64,000 nt of DNA from an uncultured Bacteroidales bacterium (GTDB lineage: Bacteria > Bacteroidota > Bacteroidia > Bacteroidales > UBA932). Of the stretch, positions 8,580 through 17,536 are shown one piece after another. The DNA lies in assembly GCA_900317845.1 (NCBI GenBank), contig ONII01000012.1, forward strand, positions 1 through 64,000, read 5' to 3'. Every line of letters starts with the position of its first letter. Position 1 is the stretch's first letter. The notes under the pieces are model-generated. The model searched no databases. It was not told where the DNA came from and was given only the letters and a program-made list of their open reading frames with translations. Both the position numbers and the translations under genes were made by a program.

Positions 8580-11180
8580 CTCCTTGATATAGACATCCTG
8601 CTGCGGGAAAGGAATCTCGATTCCGTTCTCGTTGAAGGCATTGTAGATGGCCTCACGGGCCGCAGCCGGGAAGGAGCCATAGGTATCTACCGTGGTGAAC
8701 AGCAGCACCAGCAGGTCCACGGAGCTGTCCCCGAAATTGGCCACGCGCACCGTAATGCCTTTTTTCTGGTCCACTACCTCCCGGCCGTACTTGTCTGTGA
8801 CCAGCAGCGGCTTCAGGGCCTCCAGAATAACATCGCGGGCCTTTTCTACATCCGTACCATACTTGACCCCCACCGTGAAGGTAACCAGCTGGTAGGAATT
8901 GTTCCGCGTCAGGTTCTTGAAGTTCTTGCTGAACAGAGCCGAGTTGGTAAAAAAGATGATGGAGCCGTCTATGGCCTCTATCTGGGTGCTTTGGTAGCTT
9001 AGGCCCACCACCGTACCGCGAATGCCGTCACACTCTACAATATCTCCCACGCGTACGCGCCCGCTCATGAGCTGTACGCCATAGAAGAAGTTGTTCAGGA
9101 TGTCTTTCATGGCAAAGCCGATACCGGTTGCCAGGCCCGTGGAGACCAGCGTAAGGCCGGACGCCGGGATGCGGAGCATCACAAAAACGATGATGATATA
9201 CAGCCCCCAGACAACCAGCGTAAGGATATTGTTGGCCAGGTTGAAATTGATATCCGTCTCCTTGAAGGCAAGCCCGCTACCCAGCTTGCGGATGGCTGCC
9301 TTGGTTCTCCAGACGCGGTAAAACGCCTTGGCGGCATACACAATGTACTTGAACAGGAAGTACAGGCACACTACAATGACAATCTCGAACAGCGATACGG
9401 AGAAACCGTCCTCTCCGGCCTGGACAAACGGCTTGAAGAAGATATCCTGCGCCACCGTAGTGAAATTGAACACGTTACAGGCCATGAACACCGCGCACGG
9501 GAAGGACAGGACGCCGAGCTGCGGCACCAGCACACGTTTGAGGAAGTCGTACAGCCACGTGACTTCAATGAAGGCGCCGGGGTTTTTGGACGACAGCGGC
9601 AGCGAAGGATTGGCCTGCCGATACTGCTGCTTGCGTTCTTTTACGTGACGCTCATGGTAGCGCGTAAGGAGTTCGCTCAGGGCAATTAAGGTTTCCAGCA
9701 GGGCCAGCTGGAACATCCACCAGATCATCAGAAGGAGGGATCCCATGACCACGCCGGCCCAGGAAATAAGGGTGGCGATAAGCATTACTGCCGCCCCCGT
9801 CCATAGCAGCCATTTGTCTTCCGTTGCCACCTTCTTGAGCTTTTTGGTGGCCACCCGGAACTGCCAGATGGTGAAAACGAGCACCAAAGCCGGATACACC
9901 AGGTTGATGACGCTGTTGGGGATGAAGATAATCCGGAAGTAAATGATCATGAACGCCATGATGAGCGTGGGCAGGTATGCCTGGATGGTCACATGGTTCT
10001 GGTCATGTTCCAGACGGATGAGGAGCGAAGTGAAGATGGCGGCCATGAGCCAGGCAAATTCTCCCATCATGCCCAGGGAGCGCTGGATGAAGGTGTTGTC
10101 CGTGAGCTGCGTATTCACCAGGAGGAAAATCCCAAACAGAACATCCCCCAGCAGGGCAATCACCATTCCCTTCCGCTGCAGGAACCATTCCGACTTGAAA
10201 AGCGGCGTTTTCTTGAGCCCCACATTGACGACAAGCGTGGCAACGGCCGTAGCAACCACCAGGATGAGCAGCAACATTAACGAGTAAAAGTACACGATGG
10301 GGCCGCGCCAGGAGCTGATGACCCGCTGCTCGGAAATATCTTCCAGCTTTAGGCTGTAGCGGCTCCTCACATCGGCTCGGGCCTTTTTCAGGCGGAACGG
10401 CAGGCGGTTGAGGGTTTTGAAGTAGTTCCCCTGCCCTTCCACAAACAGTTTTTCCTGAACGGCCGCATACCGCTCCTGGGCATAGTCATAGGCGCTGCGA
10501 AGAAGCTCGTCCGTTTGCTGGTAATACTCGTTATCCTTGTCAATTTGTTGGAGCTGCTGCCAGTAATAGGCCACAATTTGCTCCGCTACATACAAACAAC
10601 TGTCGCGTACGGCGATGGTGGCATCATCCATGCGCAGCACCAGCGAATCCTTCACAAAATCGGGGGTTTCCACCACGGCATGCAAGGTGTCTGCCTGTGC
10701 CAGGGCCGTGGAGGCGGAATCCAGGGCAACGGCCACCTCCCGCCTTTGCCAAATTTGCTCTGCCGTGCGCTCCGGCGGCATTTTCCGGAGGGTGAGAACC
10801 AAGCGGTTGTAGCGGTCCATCTCTGCCGTGAGCGTTGCTTTAATCTCGGCATAGGGCGTATTCTGGCCCTTGAACTTCTGGTATTGTTTGGTAATCTCGT
10901 TGAGTGCGAACGTAAGGTCGAAGGTGTTCTCCGAGGCCTGCGAATACAGCATGACGGAGAGCTCATTGCACTCGTCCACCAGCGACGCCAGTTTTTCGTG
11001 CTGCTCCTGGATGCGTTTTTCGGCGCTTCCGCTGATACGGATCAGGTTGGCATAACTTTCCTTGAGCTCCATCAGCAGCACTGTGAGCGTATGGTTCAGG
11101 CTGTCTTCCTGAAACACCGCCCCCAGCGGAAGCGCCACCAAAAGGGCACATAGGATGGCTATCAGTCCTTTTTTCCTCAT
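8556..11180 (-). CDS. Large MscS-family mechanosensitive channel
   Basis: The product is 874 aa with an N-terminal signal segment and a long periplasmic region rich in helices (about 25-290). Several membrane segments follow (about 290-640). The C-terminal MscS module (about 640-870) shows the pore-lining helix region with GFAMKDILNNFF, the beta domain VGDIVECDGIRGTVVGLS and a soluble C-terminal domain. Such channels release osmolytes on hypo-osmotic shock in the inner membrane. The size and layout resemble MscK/MscM-type proteins more than MscS itself. The start ATG overlaps the serB stop by 4 bp. The last seven codons (MPDQGRA) lie in a dispersed palindromic repeat. Confidence 0.9.
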   Translation of the reverse strand: MRKKGLIAILCALLVALPLGAVFQEDSLNHTLTVLLMELKESYANLIRISGSAEKRIQEQHEKLASLVDECNELSVMLYSQASENTFDLTFALNEITKQYQKFKGQNTPYAEIKATLTAEMDRYNRLVLTLRKMPPERTAEQIWQRREVAVALDSASTALAQADTLHAVVETPDFVKDSLVLRMDDATIAVRDSCLYVAEQIVAYYWQQLQQIDKDNEYYQQTDELLRSAYDYAQERYAAVQEKLFVEGQGNYFKTLNRLPFRLKKARADVRSRYSLKLEDISEQRVISSWRGPIVYFYSLMLLLILVVATAVATLVVNVGLKKTPLFKSEWFLQRKGMVIALLGDVLFGIFLLVNTQLTDNTFIQRSLGMMGEFAWLMAAIFTSLLIRLEHDQNHVTIQAYLPTLIMAFMIIYFRIIFIPNSVINLVYPALVLVFTIWQFRVATKKLKKVATEDKWLLWTGAAVMLIATLISWAGVVMGSLLLMIWWMFQLALLETLIALSELLTRYHERHVKERKQQYRQANPSLPLSSKNPGAFIEVTWLYDFLKRVLVPQLGVLSFPCAVFMACNVFNFTTVAQDIFFKPFVQAGEDGFSVSLFEIVIVVCLYFLFKYIVYAAKAFYRVWRTKAAIRKLGSGLAFKETDINFNLANNILTLVVWGLYIIIVFVMLRIPASGLTLVSTGLATGIGFAMKDILNNFFYGVQLMSGRVRVGDIVECDGIRGTVVGLSYQSTQIEAIDGSIIFFTNSALFSKNFKNLTRNNSYQLVTFTVGVKYGTDVEKARDVILEALKPLLVTDKYGREVVDQKKGITVRVANFGDSSVDLLVLLFTTVDTYGSFPAAAREAIYNAFNENGIEIPFPQQDVYIKEMPDQGRA

Positions 11181-12415
11181 AGCTTGCCCTGCTCTCCCAG
11201 GTGGGAATCCTTAAAGCCGATAAAATACAGCACGCCGTCAAGGCCTATCGTGCTGATGCTCTGGCGGGCATTGGCCTTTACACGCGGCTTGGCGTGGAAG
11301 GCGATGCCCAGGCCGGCCTCGTTGAGCATGGGAAGGTCGTTGGCGCCGTCGCCCACGGCGATGGTCTGGGCGATATTCACCTTTTCCGTCTGGGCAATCA
11401 GGCGCAGGAGGTCTGCCTTGCGGCGGCCGTCCACCACCTCGCCTACGTAGCGGCCGGTGAGTTTGCCGTCCTCGCCCACTTCCAGTTCGTTGGCATAGAC
11501 ATAGTCGATACCGTATTTGCGCTGCAGGTACTCCCCGAAGAACGTGAATCCACCGCTGAGGATGGCGATTTTGTAGCCGCAGGTTTTGAGGACGCTCATC
11601 AGGCGGTCCGTTCCTTCCGTGATGGGCAGGTGCTCTGCGATGTCCCGCATCACGCTCACGTCCAGGCCCTTAAGCAACGCCACGCGTTTTGTGAAGCTTT
11701 CCTTAAAGTCGATTTCTCCGCGCATGGCGCTTTCCGTAATGGCAGCCACCTGGTCGTACACGCCGTGACGGCGGGCCAGTTCGTCGATGCACTCCGCCTG
11801 GATGAGCGTAGAGTCCATATCGAAGCAGATGAGGCGTCGCATGCGGCGGTACATATCGTCCTTCTGGAAGGAGAAGTCCATGCCGGCTTCCGTGCCCATG
11901 GTCATCAGGTCCTGCTGGAGGGCCTTTCTTTGCTCGTCCGAGAGGAAGCCACGCAGGGAGAATTCCACGCAGGCACGCACGTTCTTTTCCGGATGCATGA
12001 TGCTCATGCGGCCCGTCAGGCGCTTAATGGCGTCGATATTGAGGCCATAGCGGCTGATCACCTCTGTGGCGGCATGGATTTGCGCGGCGCTGAGGCTCCG
12101 GCCGATGATGGTGAGGATGTAGCGGTTGCGGCCCTGCCGGCCGGCCCAGGCCTCATAATCGTCGTCCGAAATGGGCGCAAAGCCAATGCTGATGCTGCCC
12201 AGCTCCGTGGTCTTGAAAAGGAGTTCCTTCATCACCTGGCCGGAATGGGCTTCATCGATACGGATGAGGATGCCCATGGAAAGGGTATTGTGGATAACGG
12301 CCTGGCCAAAGTCCAGGATTTGGGCGTCGTACTTGGCCAGAATGGCCATAATGGATGCGGTGAGTCCGACTCTGTCCTCGCCGGAAATGCGGATTAATAT
12401 TTGTTCTTCTTTCAT
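11177..12415 (-). CDS. serB: Phosphoserine phosphatase with two ACT-type domains
   Basis: The product is 412 aa from the ATG at 12415; an upstream TTG is excluded because it overlaps the promoter. Residues about 5-80 and 98-170 look like ACT domains. The HAD phosphatase domain follows: CFDMDSTLI with Asp199/Asp201, ILSGGFTFF, and VGDGANDLPML. It catalyses the last step of serine synthesis. The ACT domains suggest amino-acid feedback, as in other long SerB proteins. It is first in a two-gene operon with mscS (4-bp ATGA overlap). The -7 box ends only 6 nt upstream of the start codon. Confidence 0.95.
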   Translation of the reverse strand: MKEEQILIRISGEDRVGLTASIMAILAKYDAQILDFGQAVIHNTLSMGILIRIDEAHSGQVMKELLFKTTELGSISIGFAPISDDDYEAWAGRQGRNRYILTIIGRSLSAAQIHAATEVISRYGLNIDAIKRLTGRMSIMHPEKNVRACVEFSLRGFLSDEQRKALQQDLMTMGTEAGMDFSFQKDDMYRRMRRLICFDMDSTLIQAECIDELARRHGVYDQVAAITESAMRGEIDFKESFTKRVALLKGLDVSVMRDIAEHLPITEGTDRLMSVLKTCGYKIAILSGGFTFFGEYLQRKYGIDYVYANELEVGEDGKLTGRYVGEVVDGRRKADLLRLIAQTEKVNIAQTIAVGDGANDLPMLNEAGLGIAFHAKPRVKANARQSISTIGLDGVLYFIGFKDSHLGEQGKL

Positions 12416-12421
12416 AATATG

Positions 12422-12429
12422 CAAAAATA
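12422..12429 (-). promoter_or_regulatory. -7 box for serB
   Basis: Reverse-strand TATTTTTG, 6 nt before the serB ATG. The mRNA leader must be very short or absent. Confidence 0.65.
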
Positions 12430-12444
12430 CGGAAAATTTCCGTA
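12428..12444. promoter_or_regulatory. Inverted repeat between divergent serB and CNNM promoters
   Basis: TACGGAAA (12428-12435), one base, TTTCCGTA (12437-12444). The arms overlap the two opposed -7 boxes, so a protein bound here would touch both promoters. It may also be a by-product of back-to-back A/T-rich promoters. Confidence 0.4.
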
Positions 12445-12450
12445 AATTTG
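12443..12450 (+). promoter_or_regulatory. -7 box for the CNNM-rmuC operon
   Basis: TAAATTTG, 22 bp upstream of the ATG at 12473. Confidence 0.6.
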
Positions 12451-12472
12451 TACGTTTATATAGAACGTATTT

Positions 12473-13534
12473 ATGGCGCTGTTAATTTTTTACCTTCTTC
12501 TTACAATGGGCATCTCCTTTTTGTGCTCGTTGCTGGAGTCGGTACTCATGTCCACCCCCATCTCCTACATCACCATGAAGCAGGACGATGGAGACCGGAA
12601 TGCAGCCCTGTTCCTGCGTATGAAGCAGGACCCGGACCGCCCCCTCAGCGCCATCCTCTCGCTCAATACCATTGCCAACACACTGGGCGCTGCGGCAGTG
12701 GGCCACCAGGCCACCCTCCTTTCGGGAGAGCACTGGTTCGGCATCATCAGCGCCGCAATGACCCTCCTTATCCTGGTATTCTCGGAGATTGTCCCCAAAA
12801 GCATCGGCACCTCCCATTGGAAAGACCTTCTGTGGCTGTCCAAAATCATGCAGCTGCTGGTATACCTGCTCTACCCCATTGTCTGGATCATAGAAAAGCT
12901 GCACAACAGCATCTCGGACGAGGAACCGGACACCGCCATCTCGCGGGAAGAGGTAAGCGCCATGGCCAATATCGGCGAGGAAGAAGGCGTGCTGGACAAC
13001 AGTGAGAACAAGGTCATCCAGAACATTATCAAGCTGGACGATATCAAAGCGTACGAGGTAATGACCCCGCGCATTGTGGCCAATATTGCCTCGGAAAACA
13101 TCACCGTGCGGCAGTTCTACAAGCAGCAGGAGCTCTCCCACAACTCCCGCATCCCCGTATATTCAGACTCGCCGGAATTCATCACCGGGTATGTGATGCG
13201 TAACGATGTCCTGGAGTACCTGACGGAGGACAAATTCGACACGCGCCTGCGTAGCATCAAGCGAAAGATCGCCGCCTTCCACGAGGAAACCTCGGTGAGC
13301 GACGTCTGGGAAAGCCTCCTGCGCACCAAAGACCAGATTGCCCTCATCATTGACGATTACGGCTGCTTCCAGGGCATCATCACGCTGGAAGACATCATCG
13401 AGACCATCCTGGGCATGGAAATCATTGACGAGAACGACACCGTCACGGACATGCAGCAGTATGCCAAGGACCGCTGGCTCAAGCGCCAGAAGCAGTACAA
13501 GCAAATTGTACTCCCGGAAGACGACGATGAGTAG
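12473..13534 (+). CDS. CNNM/CBS-pair membrane protein (hemolysin-C/CorC-like)
   Basis: The product is 353 aa. Residues 1-150 form the CNNM (DUF21) transmembrane domain with several hydrophobic helices and the SEIVPKSIG stretch typical of the family. A CBS-domain pair follows (about 190-330; MTPRIVANIA and DDYGCFQGIITLEDIIETILG). The extra C-terminal CorC/HlyC domain is missing; the protein ends in an acidic tail. The family is linked to divalent-cation (Mg2+/Co2+) transport, with CBS domains sensing nucleotides. It overlaps the next gene by 8 bp and heads a four-gene operon. Confidence 0.9.
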   Translation: MALLIFYLLLTMGISFLCSLLESVLMSTPISYITMKQDDGDRNAALFLRMKQDPDRPLSAILSLNTIANTLGAAAVGHQATLLSGEHWFGIISAAMTLLILVFSEIVPKSIGTSHWKDLLWLSKIMQLLVYLLYPIVWIIEKLHNSISDEEPDTAISREEVSAMANIGEEEGVLDNSENKVIQNIIKLDDIKAYEVMTPRIVANIASENITVRQFYKQQELSHNSRIPVYSDSPEFITGYVMRNDVLEYLTEDKFDTRLRSIKRKIAAFHEETSVSDVWESLLRTKDQIALIIDDYGCFQGIITLEDIIETILGMEIIDENDTVTDMQQYAKDRWLKRQKQYKQIVLPEDDDE

Positions 13535-13940
13535 GCTGTTCTTCAATCCCCTCTCGGGCCTCTTTTACTACCTCCAACCCAAACGGCGCGTACGCCGGAA
13601 GGCGCCTGTGGGAGCCGATGTGGAGCGCCTTCGCGCCCAGGCCAAGGCCCAGCTGCCGCCGCGGCTGGCTGCGCTGGCCGCCCTGCACGGCTTCACGTAT
13701 GCGCGGGTGTTCATCAAGAACAACGTGAGTAACTGGGGCAGTTGTTCGGTGCAGGGCAATATCAACCTGAATCTCAGGCTTTTAACGCTGCCGGAGCGCC
13801 TGCAGGACTATGTGATGCTGCATGAGCTCTGCCACCTCAGGGAAATGAACCACGGGCCCCGTTTCCATGCCCTCCTGGAGTCCGTTTGCCCGGGACACCG
13901 GGAACTGGAAAAAGAACTTCGTACTTATCGGATCCGATGA
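13527..13940 (+). CDS. YgjP-like M48-type metallopeptidase domain protein (DUF45)
   Basis: The product is 137 aa from the ATG at 13527. It carries VSNWGSCS and the zinc motif HELCH (His99-Glu100-xx-His103) with a further His109 in REMNHG, both typical of the YgjP/DUF45 family. Some members are reported to act as UTP pyrophosphatases despite the peptidase fold, so the activity is open. It is shorter than typical YgjP (about 170-230 aa). It overlaps both neighbours (8 bp and 4 bp), so it is translationally coupled. Confidence 0.85.
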   Translation: MSRLFFNPLSGLFYYLQPKRRVRRKAPVGADVERLRAQAKAQLPPRLAALAALHGFTYARVFIKNNVSNWGSCSVQGNINLNLRLLTLPERLQDYVMLHELCHLREMNHGPRFHALLESVCPGHRELEKELRTYRIR

Positions 13941-15181
13941 AACGCGTGGCTGTCATAGGAGCCGGCGCAGCCGGGTGTTTTTGTGCCGGTCAGTTAAGAA
14001 GGATGGCGCCGGAACTGGCTGTAACGCTATTTGAGGCGGGGGCCAAGCCCATGGCCAAACTGGCCATTACGGGCGGCGGGCGTTGCAACCTCACCAATTC
14101 GTTCCAGGGCATCCGCTCCCTGGGAGAGGCTTACCCGCGTGGAGAACGCGTGCTGCAGCGGGCGTTAAAGGCCTTCTCGCAGGAGGACACCATCCGCTGG
14201 TTCGAGGCAGAAGGCATTCCGCTGGTGCTGCAGCCGGACCATTGCTGGTTTCCCCGCTCGCAAAACGCCCTGGACATTGTCCGCTGCCTGGAACGCGGCA
14301 TGCGCGGCGCAGAGCTCCGCCTCCGCACTCCGGTGCGACGCATAGAGATGGCCGATCAAGTCGGCCATGACGGAGCGGTTGGGATCGGCCATGACGAGGC
14401 GTCATACCCGGCTCCGACCGGGTATCTCGTCAACGGAGAACCCTTTGACTACGTGGTAGTTACCACCGGAGGGGCAGCCAAAGGCCTGCCGTTCCTAGAG
14501 GGCCTGGGGCTGGAAATGATTCCGCCGGTCCCCTCCCTTTTCACCTTCACCGTGCCGGACCCGTCCCTTCGCAGCCTCATGGGGCTGGTTACGGAGGCTT
14601 CCATCGGCCTGGCAGGTACTTCTTTCAAGGCCGATGGTCCCCTTCTCATCACGGACTGGGGTCTCAGCGGTCCGGCCACGCTCAAACTTTCCGCCCATGC
14701 CGCCCGGTATTTGGCGGAATGCCAGTACAAGGGCACCGTGGTCATTAACTGGCTGAACGCCAAGGAGAACGCGGTGCGGGAACGACTTCTGGAAATGGCT
14801 GCGGGGAATCCGCAGAAGCTCCTTTCCAGCGTGCACCCGGTGCAGCAGCGCTTGTGGGAGCACCTCCTGCAACGCGCCGGCCTCCGCAAAGACATGCGCT
14901 GGGCGGAACTGGGCTCCAAGGGGCTGAACCGGCTCACGGCCACCCTCACCGCAGACAGCTATCCCCTCTCCGGCAAAAGCAAATTCCGGGACGAATTTGT
15001 GACCGCCGGCGGCGTGGCCCTCTCCAACATCAACCTCTCCACCCTGGAAAGCAAACAGCATCCCGGCCTGTACTTTGCCGGCGAAGTACTTGATATAGAC
15101 GCCATTACCGGCGGATTCAACCTGCAGGCGGCCTGGAGCACTGGCTATGTCTGCGCCCAAAACATCGTCAAAAGCCTATGA
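13937..15181 (+). CDS. HI0933/YhiN-type FAD-dependent oxidoreductase
   Basis: The product is 414 aa. An N-terminal dinucleotide fold (GAGAAGCFCAGQL, residues 8-20), the family signature TGGGRCNLTNS (about 45-55) and the C-terminal FAD motif AGEVLDIDAITGGFNLQAAW identify the HI0933 family. These are cytoplasmic flavoproteins of uncertain physiological role. Residues about 138-165 (MADQVGHDGAVGIGHDEASY and following) are encoded by three palindromic repeat units and are probably an in-frame insertion in a surface loop. It overlaps rmuC by 4 bp. Confidence 0.9.
   Translation: MKRVAVIGAGAAGCFCAGQLRRMAPELAVTLFEAGAKPMAKLAITGGGRCNLTNSFQGIRSLGEAYPRGERVLQRALKAFSQEDTIRWFEAEGIPLVLQPDHCWFPRSQNALDIVRCLERGMRGAELRLRTPVRRIEMADQVGHDGAVGIGHDEASYPAPTGYLVNGEPFDYVVVTTGGAAKGLPFLEGLGLEMIPPVPSLFTFTVPDPSLRSLMGLVTEASIGLAGTSFKADGPLLITDWGLSGPATLKLSAHAARYLAECQYKGTVVINWLNAKENAVRERLLEMAAGNPQKLLSSVHPVQQRLWEHLLQRAGLRKDMRWAELGSKGLNRLTATLTADSYPLSGKSKFRDEFVTAGGVALSNINLSTLESKQHPGLYFAGEVLDIDAITGGFNLQAAWSTGYVCAQNIVKSL
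14346..14430. repeat. In-frame palindromic repeat cluster inside the HI0933-family gene
   Basis: ATGGCCGA (14348-14355) / TCGGCCAT (14361-14368), a half unit ATCGGCCATGACG near 14384, and ATACCCGG (14404-14411) / CCGGGTAT (14418-14425). The first unit closely resembles the palindrome at 8558-8579. CATGACG follows the arms as in the other copies. Confidence 0.75.
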
Positions 15182-16371
15182 CTACTACCCTCTATATCAT
15201 TATTGCCGTAGAGGCCGTACTGCTGGTTGCAGCGGCCATCTATATCACCTATCTGATCATGCGTGGCCGCCAGGCGCGGGAAATGCAGCAAATGCAGAAA
15301 GACCTCTTCGACCGGCAGCTGGATGCTGTGAAGGCGCAGATGAGCGCAGAGACGGAAAAACTGCTCAAGCAGCGGGAAGAGGCCCTGAACGCCCAGGCGG
15401 AACAGACCTTCAAAACCCTCATGGGGCCGCTGGGCAAGGACCTCAAGGCCATGCAGGAGAGTTTCGATGCCCAAAAACGCTCGCAGACGGAAGGCACCGC
15501 CTCCCTCAAAACGGCCGTAGAGCAGGCCGTGAAGCATCTGCAGGACCAAACGCAGGCCATTGGTTCCAAGGCCGACAACCTGGCATCGGCCCTGAAAGGC
15601 CAGAACAAGATGGCGGGTACCTGGGGGGAGGTCATCCTGTACAACATGCTGCTGAACGAGGGCATGGAGGAAGGCCGCGACTTTGACCGGGAAGAGACCT
15701 TGCGAGATGCAATGGGCAACACCCTGTACAACGAGGACAGCGGCAAGCGCATGCGGCCGGACTATATTCTCCATTACCCGGACAAGACGGAAGTGATTGT
15801 AGATGCCAAAACCTCCATGGAGGCCCTCTCGGACTGGTTCGAGGCGCCCGATGCCGCCCACAAGGAAGACGCCGCCCAGCGCAATCTGCAGGCCATCCGG
15901 GCCCAAATCAAAAGCCTTTCCACCAAGCGGTACCAGGACTATATCCGCGAAGGCTACAAGACGCTGGACTACGTGATTATGTTCATCCCCAATTATGGCT
16001 CGCTGCAGCTGGCTAAAACCCTGGCGCCCAATATCTTTATGGAGGCATACAAGCAAGGGGTGCTCATCACTACGGAGGAAACCCTCATGCCTTTCCTGCG
16101 CATGATTCGCATTGCCTGGACCAATTACGACCAGGCCCGCAACCAGGAAAAAATCATCAAGGCCGCCCAGACCATGGTGGACCGCGTGTACGACTTTGCC
16201 AAGGCTCATGCCGCCATGGGAGAAAAACTCAAGGCCGCCCAGGACGAGTACGATAAAGTGAGCGCAAAAATCAGTGAGTCAGGAAATTCCATCCTCACCA
16301 GCGCGCGTCAGCTCCTCAAATTGGGGGTGCCTAAGAATCCCAAGAAACTGCTTGGGGAAGAAGACGAATAA
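15178..16371 (+). CDS. rmuC: RmuC-family DNA recombination protein
   Basis: The product is 397 aa. A single N-terminal membrane helix (about 5-28) is followed by a coiled-coil stretch rich in Glu, Gln and Lys (about 30-125), then the RmuC domain with GTWGEVILYNMLL, RPDYILHYPDKTEVIVDAKTS and the restriction-nuclease-like fold. RmuC limits inversion and rearrangement at short inverted repeats in E. coli; the exact reaction is not settled. This is relevant because short inverted repeats occur in this window. Its 3' end overlaps the converging heptose gene by 41 bp. Confidence 0.93.
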   Translation: MTTTLYIIIAVEAVLLVAAAIYITYLIMRGRQAREMQQMQKDLFDRQLDAVKAQMSAETEKLLKQREEALNAQAEQTFKTLMGPLGKDLKAMQESFDAQKRSQTEGTASLKTAVEQAVKHLQDQTQAIGSKADNLASALKGQNKMAGTWGEVILYNMLLNEGMEEGRDFDREETLRDAMGNTLYNEDSGKRMRPDYILHYPDKTEVIVDAKTSMEALSDWFEAPDAAHKEDAAQRNLQAIRAQIKSLSTKRYQDYIREGYKTLDYVIMFIPNYGSLQLAKTLAPNIFMEAYKQGVLITTEETLMPFLRMIRIAWTNYDQARNQEKIIKAAQTMVDRVYDFAKAHAAMGEKLKAAQDEYDKVSAKISESGNSILTSARQLLKLGVPKNPKKLLGEEDE

Positions 16372-17536
16372 ACGCCATCCCGCAGTTACGGGCAAAGGCG
16401 GCGTCGGAATCCGCGTCTCCCAGCATCACACAGCGCTGCGGGTCCAGGGACGGAAGGAGCGCACAGGCCTCCCGGAACATGCCCGGGTTGGGTTTTCGGC
16501 GCGGGTCATCGTCCGAAACCGCCGTACAGGTAAGGATAAGGTCTATCCGGCCACTGGCTTCCAGGATTTCCTGCATCATGCGGGCGTGGATACGGGCAAG
16601 GTCGGCATCGGTCATCTCCCCTTTCCCCACGCCCCGCTGGTTGGTTACCAGCACGATGTACTTGAATTTTTGAGCCCATAACGGCAGTGCCTGCAAGATG
16701 CCCGGCATCCACTGCCAGTCTGCCCGGCTTTTTACGTACGTTCCCTCCAGGTGGCGGTTGAGAACACCGTCACGGTCCAGGAACAGTGCCTCTGCAGGGC
16801 TTGCCAGCACCTGGGCCGATGCTGCTTGCACCGCAAACCAGGCGGGAATTTCCCACTGCGCCTTGTCGTAATCCTCGGGAATGCCAATATCGATGAAATA
16901 GCCATCCGTGGGCCAGCCTTTGAGCGTGCACGCAGCCGCCATGGGTTCCAGTACCTCTTTTTCAAAAGAGAAACGCTCCGGAAGGGCCTCCAGATGCCAT
17001 TGCGTACGGTCGATAGCGTACACCCCGGCGTTGATGAGCCCCGCCTCACAATATGCTTTTTCCCGGAAGGCAGTGATGGTATGAGATACACTCGACTCGC
17101 TTTGCTCGCTCGGTATGACACTCACCGCGCCATAGCGGCTGAAATCCTTCATGGGCTTGAGGGCCACGGTCACAGGACCGGCAAAAGGCATGGCGTCCAG
17201 TGCCAGCGGGAAAAAAGTATCTCCATTGAGCACAAAGACCTGTTCCGAGTGGCATTTTTCCAGCGCCAGACGGATGCCTCCGCCCGTACCGAGCGGCGTC
17301 TCCTCCACGGCGAAATCGTAGCGGAAAGGCCAGGTGTGCGCCTTGACAAAGGACATCACCTGCTCCTTTAAGTAGCCAACGGAAAACACCACATGGTCAA
17401 CAGGATACGCACTCAAATAATCCAGCATATATCCCAGAAAGGGACGCCCGGCTACAGGCGCCAGGCACTTGGGGATGTCGTGCACCACGGAACGGAGCCG
17501 GGTGCCTTGACCACCGGCCAGGATTATAACTTCCAT
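16331..17536 (-). CDS. Bifunctional heptose-1-phosphate guanylyltransferase / heptose bisphosphate phosphatase fusion
   Basis: The product is 401 aa with two domains. Residues 1-235 are a sugar nucleotidyltransferase: LAGGQGTRLR (6-15), NGD at 104-106, and GTGGG. Residues 248-401 are a GmhB-like HAD phosphatase: LDRDGVLN with Asp254/Asp256, VTNQRGVGKG, RRKPNPGMF and LGDADSD. Together with HddA next door this matches GDP-D-glycero-alpha-D-manno-heptose synthesis (HddC and GmhB steps). The Cys/His zinc loop usual in GmhB before RKPNPG is absent. Residues about 139-152 (VIPSEQSESSVSH) are encoded by a dispersed repeat. It overlaps hddA by 13 bp. Confidence 0.85.
   Translation of the reverse strand: MEVIILAGGQGTRLRSVVHDIPKCLAPVAGRPFLGYMLDYLSAYPVDHVVFSVGYLKEQVMSFVKAHTWPFRYDFAVEETPLGTGGGIRLALEKCHSEQVFVLNGDTFFPLALDAMPFAGPVTVALKPMKDFSRYGAVSVIPSEQSESSVSHTITAFREKAYCEAGLINAGVYAIDRTQWHLEALPERFSFEKEVLEPMAAACTLKGWPTDGYFIDIGIPEDYDKAQWEIPAWFAVQAASAQVLASPAEALFLDRDGVLNRHLEGTYVKSRADWQWMPGILQALPLWAQKFKYIVLVTNQRGVGKGEMTDADLARIHARMMQEILEASGRIDLILTCTAVSDDDPRRKPNPGMFREACALLPSLDPQRCVMLGDADSDAAFARNCGMAFIRLLPQAVSWDS
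17084..17120. repeat. In-frame dispersed repeat inside the heptose guanylyltransferase domain
   Basis: On the minus strand it reads TGTCATACCGAGCGAGCAAA then a GCGAGTCGAGTGTATCT tail. It resembles the unit at 43619-43645 (TGTCATTCTGAGCGAAGTGA and following) and is translated as VIPSEQSESSVS. Confidence 0.75.

Noticed and set aside
11201-12397. Plus-strand frame of 398 codons opposite serB
   Set aside because: Antisense shadow; rich in His/Ala/Val without any family pattern, while serB has complete motifs.
13338-13526. N-terminal extension of the YgjP-like protein
   Set aside because: It would overlap the CNNM gene by about 190 bp in another frame; the ATG at 13527 gives the normal domain start.
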